Shown piece after piece: positions 7,162-13,092 of a stretch of DNA of 13,092 bases (its first letter is position 1; each line of letters begins with the position of its first letter). Location of the stretch: contig CAZJGK010000083.1 of NCBI GenBank assembly GCA_964545545.1, positions 1 through 13,092 on the forward strand. Reading direction: 5' to 3'. Made by a program: the position numbers and the translations under genes. Source of the DNA: JAHJTW01 sp964545545 (GTDB taxonomy: Bacteria; Krumholzibacteriota; Krumholzibacteriia; LZORAL124-64-63). Below the pieces are notes generated by a model. The model was given only the letters and a program-made list of their open reading frames with translations. It searched no databases and was not told the origin of the DNA.

Positions 7162-7185
7162 GTGACCGCGCCCACGGCCGGTCAC
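7162..7185 (-). terminator. Strong hairpin between GH57 and the symporter operon (candidate transcript end)
   Basis: GTGACCG at 7162-7168 pairs perfectly with CGGTCAC at 7179-7185, and the 10-nt interior can add further GC pairs. It lies 44-67 nt past the GH57 stop codon and upstream of the operon promoter, as expected for a transcript end. No T-run follows directly; only a modest GATTGATTTT comes about 10 nt later on the minus strand. It is therefore a weak intrinsic-terminator candidate or a 3'-end-protecting structure. Confidence 0.4.
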
Positions 7186-7228
7186 TTGGTATTGAAGGTG
7201 TTCAACCTGAAGGGGCCATGAACAGAAA

Positions 7229-10066
7229 TTATCTCACCAGGACGACCCGCACCAGTCCGGTCGGGCCACGTCCTCCCACCCGCGCCAAGTACACGCCGCT
7301 GGCCTGCTCACGCCCGGCGGCATTCCGTCCGTCCCAGACGACATCCATGGATCCCCCGGCAACCTCACCAGTCAGCACGCGCACCTTGCGGCCGGCGGTA
7401 TCGAAGATCTCCACCACACCCGGGCCGGACCCCATGCCGCTGACCCGCAAATTCACCCGCGCGTTGAACGGCGAAGGCCAGGCCACGAGTTTCGGCAGGT
7501 CCTGGCCCGGCGGCGGCACAGCCGAAATCCCCAGGGGGATGAGTGTTCGCTCGCTCATATCAAGATTGCCGTCTCCGTTGCCCAAGGGCACCTGCGACGA
7601 CAACGCCCCACCGTCACCGGTCTCATAGACACCCACGGCCAGGGCAATTTCCGCCGGCCAACCGCCGGGGTACAGGGTATTCAGGTTCACGGTCGCTTCC
7701 AGCACCGTTCCCGAAGCCATGGTCAGGCTCGGATCAGCCAAAACGGTCTGATCCGCATCAAACCAGCCGGTCCAGCCGTTGGTCGACTCTCTGGCCAGAA
7801 AGCGCGTCCAAGCAGGCGCGGTACCCGCCTTGGCCCAGGGTGCCGCAACGGTTGTGGCCGCCGTTTCACCCAACATCAGAAACACGTCACCCGCGCCGGC
7901 GACCATCGGCGCATCGGTGGCAAGATAGAGCAGGCTGTCGCCGACCGTCCCCCAAAGCGAAACACCTGCCGCCGCCGACAACAGCGGGACCCCTTCGTCC
8001 AGGCCCCCATCCATGACAAACCCCCCGCTGCCTCCTCCACCGGAACCAGCATCGCCGGTACCGACATAGACGTGCTGGATCGGCGTCCGCTTGACCAGCC
8101 CGGCGGCATCCTCGGCCTCCACATAGTAATCCAGCAACACGTCGCTGTAGCCCGACACCGATAGCCAATACTGATCGGCAATGTGCGCCGGCAGCACGGT
8201 AAAATCCACACCGCCCATATCCCAGGGTTCACCCAGCGGCATGCTGCGCATATTCATGGGCAGGGCCGACCAGGCGCCCACCCCGGGGCCACCGGCGTAC
8301 AACTCGTTTGCGGTGGAGGTCGGATCATTGCGACCGTCCGCATCCTCCCGCACCATCAGGTCAACCCGCACCAGCCCCGACACATCATGGGCGAAGGTCC
8401 AAACAAAGAATTGGGCCGTCATCGGCGCACCCTCACCCGCAGGCCAGCCCCACAAGGCCCCGCCACCGAATCCGCCGGGATTCCAGGGTAGCCGCTGCGG
8501 CAGCCACACGGTGGGCGCTGTCAAATCACTGCCGCCGGCAATCACCGGATCGGCCAGGGCGACCGCCTCATTGCAGGCCAAGGTCGCTTTGATTTCCATG
8601 TCCAGCGCTGTGCCGTAATACATGTAGCCGCTCTCATACCCGGCCAGCAGGAAATGCCAGGCGCGTTCGGCAGCATTGGTTCCCGCACCGGGAGCCGCCA
8701 CCTCGGCCGGATCCACCGTGCCGAGGATCTGCGCTGCGGTTTCCACCCGGTTCTGAGCTGCGGTCAACACCGCCCAGTTGCGCTCATCCTCGGCCCAACC
8801 GCCGGGAATGTCGAATTGTCCCGACGCATCGACCAGAGGCCAGTTCCAGTTGATGTACTGGGGCGAACCGAAGTCACCGTCGGCATTGACCCAACCACCG
8901 TCTTCCACATGCACAACATCGTTCATGGGCACCGGAAACTCGTCCAGATACGTGGCTACGGTTGTCGGCGTGTAGCCCTTGCTCGCCGCCGCGTGGGCAA
9001 ACTGGGTCACGTTTTCGTGGTAATAGCTGTAGCCTCCGCTCCAGGCGTTGTCCCCGTCGTGGGCAAACAGGACCAGCATCGGTTGGACAGGATCGTTGGC
9101 CGCCTCAATGGCGTCCAGGCCGCCGGTGCCGAACAAACCGTAGCCCTCCTCCCAGCCCATGGCATTGGCCGCGGGCACGACCACCAGCTGCGAAACCGCC
9201 CCGGTTTCCGGATTCACATACTGCGCGCGATGGGGCGTGAAGCCGAACGGGTAGGGCACCTTCAAGGTCACGCCGCGACTGATGGTGTGGTTGGTCCAGT
9301 CGGCCTGGTCCGGATTGGTCTGGTCGGCCCGGTTGGGCGGATCGCAATTGTCAAGATTGGCTTGATAGGGGTAGTTGGCGGCCGCGCGCCCCAGATGCAG
9401 ATCCGGAATCACGGTCCAGGTCACACCGGCGTCGACCAGAGCGGGAATCAGACGCTCGCTGAAGCACATCTCCGCTGGGAAAAACCCTGTTGAAATCGGG
9501 CCGCTGCCCCAGGCCGCACTCCATATCTCGCGGGCGATGGCCAGTTCCATGCGGAAGGCATTGTCGTCCATCAAGGGACCGATGGCGTGATGGAAACCGG
9601 CCAGGACCGGGTCCAACCGCCGTTGTCCCCGCGAGGTCATCCAGCCCATGGCCTGTCGCGTGGCGGCGTACCAGTTGCCGGCGTAGCGGCCGCCGTTCCA
9701 GCCGGCGTCGCCCAGGCTGGAAATATTCTCGATCAAGGCGCCGGCAAAGCTCATCTGGGCCCCCGCGTCTGGCAGATCCAGCACCGAGGAAATCGCGTCA
9801 CGCGGGTAGCCCTGGTAATCGGCCACCCGGTCGTCCTTGTTGAAGATATCGAAAACGTTGTTCTGGCTGTGGCCCAGGGTGATGGTCTCGTAGGCGGTCT
9901 CGTAGCGCCCCGGGGTCCAGGTGCTGCCGGCGGGCCAGTATATGGGTTGGTGCATGTGCCACAGGTAACTGGTGTGGACGCCGGTGGCGGACCAAGAGGG
10001 CGCGACAAATCCCAACGGAAACAGTACGGCAACGAGGAAAAAGAAGAGCTTGGCCGGGCGCAGCAT
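7229..10066 (-). CDS. Secreted GH57-family glycoside hydrolase with sorting-type C-terminal domain
   Basis: 945 residues. GH57 enzymes are retaining alpha-glucan-active hydrolases or transferases. A signal peptide covers about residues 1-27 (cleavage after SWSA). The catalytic (beta/alpha)7-like domain spans about 30-500. The family's region 1 is HMHQP at 37-41. GFFPAEMCFSE at 194-204 carries the candidate nucleophile Glu199. FAHDGDNAW at 334-342 carries the candidate acid Asp337 (or Asp339). WAEDERNWAVLTAAQNR at 424-440 resembles region 5. Beyond it are Ig-like or carbohydrate-binding-type beta regions (about 515-670), a GSGGGGSGG linker at 675-682, a further beta module (about 685-845), and a C-terminal FlgD/T9SS-tail-like domain at 857-945 (PSPFN, VEIFDTAGRKVR, WDGRNAAG, SGVYLARV, ending LVR). 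AAGGA lies 6 nt before the ATG. Amylase, pullulanase or branching activity cannot be decided. It has its own promoter and stands alone between carbonic anhydrase and the symporter operon. Confidence 0.88.
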   Translation of the reverse strand: MLRPAKLFFFLVAVLFPLGFVAPSWSATGVHTSYLWHMHQPIYWPAGSTWTPGRYETAYETITLGHSQNNVFDIFNKDDRVADYQGYPRDAISSVLDLPDAGAQMSFAGALIENISSLGDAGWNGGRYAGNWYAATRQAMGWMTSRGQRRLDPVLAGFHHAIGPLMDDNAFRMELAIAREIWSAAWGSGPISTGFFPAEMCFSERLIPALVDAGVTWTVIPDLHLGRAAANYPYQANLDNCDPPNRADQTNPDQADWTNHTISRGVTLKVPYPFGFTPHRAQYVNPETGAVSQLVVVPAANAMGWEEGYGLFGTGGLDAIEAANDPVQPMLVLFAHDGDNAWSGGYSYYHENVTQFAHAAASKGYTPTTVATYLDEFPVPMNDVVHVEDGGWVNADGDFGSPQYINWNWPLVDASGQFDIPGGWAEDERNWAVLTAAQNRVETAAQILGTVDPAEVAAPGAGTNAAERAWHFLLAGYESGYMYYGTALDMEIKATLACNEAVALADPVIAGGSDLTAPTVWLPQRLPWNPGGFGGGALWGWPAGEGAPMTAQFFVWTFAHDVSGLVRVDLMVREDADGRNDPTSTANELYAGGPGVGAWSALPMNMRSMPLGEPWDMGGVDFTVLPAHIADQYWLSVSGYSDVLLDYYVEAEDAAGLVKRTPIQHVYVGTGDAGSGGGGSGGFVMDGGLDEGVPLLSAAAGVSLWGTVGDSLLYLATDAPMVAGAGDVFLMLGETAATTVAAPWAKAGTAPAWTRFLARESTNGWTGWFDADQTVLADPSLTMASGTVLEATVNLNTLYPGGWPAEIALAVGVYETGDGGALSSQVPLGNGDGNLDMSERTLIPLGISAVPPPGQDLPKLVAWPSPFNARVNLRVSGMGSGPGVVEIFDTAGRKVRVLTGEVAGGSMDVVWDGRNAAGREQASGVYLARVGGRGPTGLVRVVLVR

Positions 10067-10115
10067 GAAGGGTCCTTACCTAGTGTTGACGCATAGGAGA
10101 TGCATTCAGCCCTAT

Positions 10116-10145
10116 ATGATAACCGATTTCCCCGACCCGCGGCAA
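10116..10145 (-). promoter_or_regulatory. Candidate promoter of the GH57 gene
   Basis: In the 120-nt gap after the carbonic anhydrase gene, the minus strand carries TTGCCG (10140-10145, 4 of 6 to TTGACA), an 18-nt spacer and TATCAT (10116-10121, 5 of 6 to TATAAT). Transcription would begin near 10109, giving a leader of about 43 nt with AAGGA before the ATG at 10066. The GH57 gene is thus probably transcribed independently of carbonic anhydrase. Confidence 0.45.
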
Positions 10146-10186
10146 GATCGTACTGGCGGACCGGTCGGCAAGTAGGCCGGAAAATA

Positions 10187-10813
10187 TCAAGTTGCCCGCT
10201 GGTGCCCAAGGAACTCCACCCGCCCGGTGGCCAGGGAGTACTCGGCGCCCATCACCAGGAGCTCATTTTTGGCGATCAGATCGGCCAGGAGTGTCGATTC
10301 GGACCGCAGCCTGCCTACCGAGTTGAGGGTGTTGGCCCGGACAGCGCGGTGAAGCAGCTCTGCGGGCTCCAGGGGCGGGTCCAGGGCAAACATGGGCTCC
10401 ACCGCCGGCCGCAGCGCGTTCATCAGGGTCGGGAGCTGGAGCGGGCTCGGCAAGACCTCCTGCTGGAGTTCGGCCACCGCGGCCTTAACGGCGCCACAAT
10501 CTTCGTGGCCCAGCACCACCACCAGCGGCACATCCAGTTTGGCGACCGCAAACTCCACACTCTCGATCTGGCTGGGATTGACGATGTTGCCGGCCACCCG
10601 AATGACGAACAGGTCACCCAGACCCTGGTCGAACACGATTTCCAGCGGCACCCGCGAATCCGAGCACCCCACCACGACCGCCAGCGGGTTCTGGCCGCTG
10701 GTCAGCTCATCGCGCCGATCTGCCCCGATGCCGCTGCCATACCGGCTGGTGCCCGCGGCGAACCGCTGGTTTCCCGCCTTGAGATGTTCCAATGCTTCGG
10801 CGGCGGTGATCAT
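10187..10813 (-). CDS. Beta-class carbonic anhydrase
   Basis: 208 residues, a normal length for bacterial beta-carbonic anhydrases, which interconvert CO2 and bicarbonate using a Cys2-His zinc site. GCSDSRVP at 49-56 gives Cys50 and the Asp52/Arg54 dyad. VVVLGHEDCGAVKAA at 98-112 gives His103 and Cys106. All three zinc ligands and the dyad are intact. FVIRVAGNIV at 69-78 is the usual conserved block. No signal peptide is seen, so it is probably cytoplasmic. The ATG at 10813 is preceded by GGGGGAG with a 6-nt spacer, a strong ribosome-binding site. It lies 118 nt after the peptidase stop and 120 nt before the GH57 start, so it is likely its own transcription unit and unrelated to the glycan genes. 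Confidence 0.96.
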   Translation of the reverse strand: MITAAEALEHLKAGNQRFAAGTSRYGSGIGADRRDELTSGQNPLAVVVGCSDSRVPLEIVFDQGLGDLFVIRVAGNIVNPSQIESVEFAVAKLDVPLVVVLGHEDCGAVKAAVAELQQEVLPSPLQLPTLMNALRPAVEPMFALDPPLEPAELLHRAVRANTLNSVGRLRSESTLLADLIAKNELLVMGAEYSLATGRVEFLGHQRAT

Positions 10814-10855
10814 ACAAACTCCCCCGTCCTAGACATGATTGCGCAGCATCAGCTT

Positions 10856-10884
10856 TTGGGGATTTTTCGTGCTTGGCTCCCCAA
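10856..10884 (-). other. Inverted repeat between the S8 peptidase and carbonic anhydrase genes
   Basis: TTGGGGA at 10856-10862 pairs with TCCCCAA at 10878-10884 around a 15-nt loop, inside the 118-nt gap. No T-run follows on the minus strand. It could be a factor-dependent 3' end of the peptidase transcript or a regulator site for carbonic anhydrase. I found no convincing -10/-35 pair in this gap. Confidence 0.3.
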
Positions 10885-10931
10885 CAGTTTCCCTCACCAT
10901 TAACCACCATACCGACAGCGCCCCGCGAGGG

Positions 10932-13092
10932 CTACCGCACCAAGGTCATCTTGCGGGCCCGGGCCTCTCCGGCGATGGACAGACGATAGAGATAGATGCC
11001 GCTCGGCAGGATATTCCCGGCGTCATCGGTCCCGTTCCAGGTCACCTGGTCCGCGCCCGCCTCATGGTCACCCCTGAACAGGGTGCGAACCCGGAGTCCC
11101 CGCAGGTTGTACACGGCAAAATCGATGGGTCCGGATCCTGCCACCTCGAACGGGATGGTGGTCAAGGGATTGAAGGGATTGGGAACATTCTGGTCCAACC
11201 TCACGAACTTGACGGGCACCTCGGGGGTCACCGGTTCGCCGGGGCGATACGCCGCAAAGGCGGCATTGGTATTGGCCAGCAGATCTTCCTTGGTTTCCCC
11301 GTAGAGCATGGCGAACGCCACGCTGCGGCTTTCGCCGGGCGCCAGGTCCAGGACGGTCGAAACCAGCAGGGACCAGTCATCAACGGTCGTGGCGACCGGC
11401 ACGCTGATCGCCCCCCGCAGCAAATCGAACTTGTTCTGGTCATTGATCCGACTCTCGGGGTAGACGTACGTCGGGTTATTGACCAGGGTGACGTTGGACG
11501 CCGCGGTGTTGGCCAGCAGCGCCACGCCATAAAAAGGCCCCGCGCCATGGAAGATATAGGCCAGGTTAAGGTCGGAATCGGAGCCGCCCAGATCGACGCT
11601 GCTGGTATCGGCCACATCGAAATCACAGAACACACCCGCATAATAATCGTTGATGGATTCCTGCCCCTGATTGGTCAGCGTGTACTCCAGGATCACGAAA
11701 TCATCATTGGGAGGTTCGCGGAGGGCGAAGCTGGTTTGTTCCACCTTGAGCGGCAGAGGGCTCGTGTGGCCGCCGTCGTGGAAAATGGCATGATAGACCT
11801 GCCGCGTGCTGTCGGTGGCCAGATTGCCCACCCGGCCGTTTTCTTCCATGTCGTTGGAAAAAACCCACACGGAAACCTCCTTGCCCTGGCCGTCATAGTC
11901 CCGGTTGCACATGAGATCGGGACCCGAGCCGGCCCAAAAAGACCCGATGAACAGGTTGCTGGGATTACCGGTCACACCCATGCCCTGGCCCTGGGTTCCA
12001 TCCTGATCCATGTAGCCCAGGGAGCCCTGGTCGGTGACCGTCAGATAAATGTTCCCCGCATCATGAGTCCGGAATTCGGGCAGGCCAACGTACCAGGGGA
12101 TATCGAAGGTCCTGGTGAAGGCGCCGCTGGTGACCGTCAGCAACATGGTGAAGGGGTGCCCCTGGGGTGCGGCGGGGTCAACGGCCAGCAGGAAGGGGTC
12201 GTCGCGGTTGTCGCCCTTGCCGCCCCCCGCGGCCAGGTCGAGGAACGTGCCGCTGCCGTCGGCCACGCTCACGAAAGGATCGGGTTCCAGACCCAGCTCG
12301 GCGACCACGTTCATGGCGGCTGTGACGGGACTGGCGTTGGCCAGGCTGAAAGCCACGGGACTGGTTTGCCCCGGGTCCAGCACATTGTCCCCGCTGAAAT
12401 CGGGCAGCACGCCGGTCAAGCTGAGGTTGGCCACCATGACCGCCGGAACGGCCATGACCGCGGCGTAGGCGTCCAGACGGCCCGACCCGAAGAGGTTGTC
12501 CTTGCCGGGGGTGCCGATATCGACCGCGGAAAGTTCCAGCAGGGAATCCAGGCCGGCCGGGGAGAGGGACGGGTTTTTTTCCAGCATGAGAGCGGCCACC
12601 CCGGCCACATGGGGACACGCCATGGAGGTTCCGCTCCAGGTGTCGCCGCTGTAACCGTCGGGAATAACGGTGGAATTGACACGGGTGCCCGGGGCGGCGA
12701 TGTCCGGCTTGATCAGACCGTCGCCCGGGTCGTAGGGCCAGTCGTTCCACGGTTCCACCGAGCCCCAGTCCACGGGGCCCTCGCTGGAATTGGGATTGTG
12801 CGCATCGTTGCCGTAGCCGATGGCGCCCACCGACAGGACGCCGCCGGTGCTGCTCAAGGGAACAGGCAAGGCATTCCAGGGCGCGGGCACCCGGGCCGAC
12901 AAACTCACTTCCAGGGGCGGATTCTGCGTCGTGTGCTCGTTGCCCGCCGAGTTGACCATGAGCACGCCCGCATCGCGGATGTTGTTGCAGTTGTACCGCT
13001 CGTTGCGCATGAAAATCGCGGGGATATCCCCGGGAATACCCAGGGACATGGTGATGATCCGCGCCCCGTTCTCCACGCAATACTGCTCGGCG
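10932..13092 (-). CDS. Subtilisin-like (S8) secreted peptidase with surface-sorting tail (partial, N-terminus off the right edge)
   Basis: The frame is open from the right edge to a TAG at 10932, giving 719 residues of the C-terminal part. The fragment starts AEQYCVENGARIITMSLG, the subtilase strand after the catalytic His region, so the true start and the Asp and His motifs lie outside. NSAGNE holds the oxyanion Asn (fragment residue 51). DIAAPGTRV and GTSMACPHVAGVAALML follow, with catalytic Ser156 encoded at 12624-12626. The S8 domain ends near residue 215. Next is an Ig/NEW3-like module (about 220-335), then a roughly 275-residue region (about 341-617) with FVILEYTLTNQG and YYAGVFCDFDV. 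Last is an FlgD/T9SS-tail-like domain (about 630-719: NVPNPFNP, FAVYNLRGLRVRTL, WNGTDDAGN, SGIYLYRL, ending LVR). A GTG at 13076 is not a real start because the subtilase homology continues upstream of it. Likely an exported or surface protease; the substrate is unknown. Confidence 0.93.
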   Translation of the reverse strand, partial: AEQYCVENGARIITMSLGIPGDIPAIFMRNERYNCNNIRDAGVLMVNSAGNEHTTQNPPLEVSLSARVPAPWNALPVPLSSTGGVLSVGAIGYGNDAHNPNSSEGPVDWGSVEPWNDWPYDPGDGLIKPDIAAPGTRVNSTVIPDGYSGDTWSGTSMACPHVAGVAALMLEKNPSLSPAGLDSLLELSAVDIGTPGKDNLFGSGRLDAYAAVMAVPAVMVANLSLTGVLPDFSGDNVLDPGQTSPVAFSLANASPVTAAMNVVAELGLEPDPFVSVADGSGTFLDLAAGGGKGDNRDDPFLLAVDPAAPQGHPFTMLLTVTSGAFTRTFDIPWYVGLPEFRTHDAGNIYLTVTDQGSLGYMDQDGTQGQGMGVTGNPSNLFIGSFWAGSGPDLMCNRDYDGQGKEVSVWVFSNDMEENGRVGNLATDSTRQVYHAIFHDGGHTSPLPLKVEQTSFALREPPNDDFVILEYTLTNQGQESINDYYAGVFCDFDVADTSSVDLGGSDSDLNLAYIFHGAGPFYGVALLANTAASNVTLVNNPTYVYPESRINDQNKFDLLRGAISVPVATTVDDWSLLVSTVLDLAPGESRSVAFAMLYGETKEDLLANTNAAFAAYRPGEPVTPEVPVKFVRLDQNVPNPFNPLTTIPFEVAGSGPIDFAVYNLRGLRVRTLFRGDHEAGADQVTWNGTDDAGNILPSGIYLYRLSIAGEARARKMTLVR

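Noticed and set aside
10140..10186. GC-rich imperfect palindrome after carbonic anhydrase (CCGGC...GCCG, GACCGGTC) as an intrinsic terminator
   Set aside because: Stems are short, overlap alternative pairings, and have no T-run; not enough to call.
13074..13076. GTG as start codon of the S8 peptidase
   Set aside because: The frame remains open to the window edge and the residues before it (AEQYC) continue the subtilase pattern, so the gene is simply cut by the window.

Overview
The window is GC-rich and densely coded. Every gene I can support lies on the minus strand, so transcription runs from right to left. The peptidase and the GH57 protein both end in a surface-sorting-type C-terminal domain (a PNPFNP-like motif, then an FlgD/T9SS-tail-like beta fold ending in LVR). 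Together with a lipoprotein and large modular secreted enzymes, this suggests a bacterium of the FCB supergroup, such as Eisenbacteria, Krumholzibacteriota, KSB1 or Fibrobacterota. That placement is inference; no rRNA or marker gene is present.

Layout from right to left: (1) 13092-10932, 3' part of a secreted subtilisin-like (S8) peptidase with a long C-terminal architecture. (2) 10813-10187, a complete beta-class carbonic anhydrase. (3) 10066-7229, a secreted GH57-family glycoside hydrolase with a sorting-type tail, preceded by a plausible sigma70-type promoter. (4) A promoter with a perfect TATAAT -10 box, then a tightly coupled four-gene operon: SSS-family sodium/solute symporter (6972-5074), a 39-residue single-span membrane protein (5074-4955), a 46-residue single-span membrane protein (4958-4818) and a secreted GH92 alpha-mannosidase (4821-1921). 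Its three junctions are TGATG, ATGA and ATGA overlaps. (5) 1781 to beyond the left edge, the 5' part of a lipoprotein with a ZU5-like domain and a probable beta-solenoid, preceded by three small hairpins.

How the genes may work together: GH92 would release mannose or a short mannoside outside the cytoplasm, and the co-translated symporter would import a product. GH57 would act on an alpha-glucan at or outside the surface. The two micro-proteins sit exactly where small subunits of secondary transporters are often encoded, and they are the most interesting unexplained part of the window. No SusC/SusD pair, transcription regulator, mobile element, CRISPR array, tRNA or rRNA was seen.
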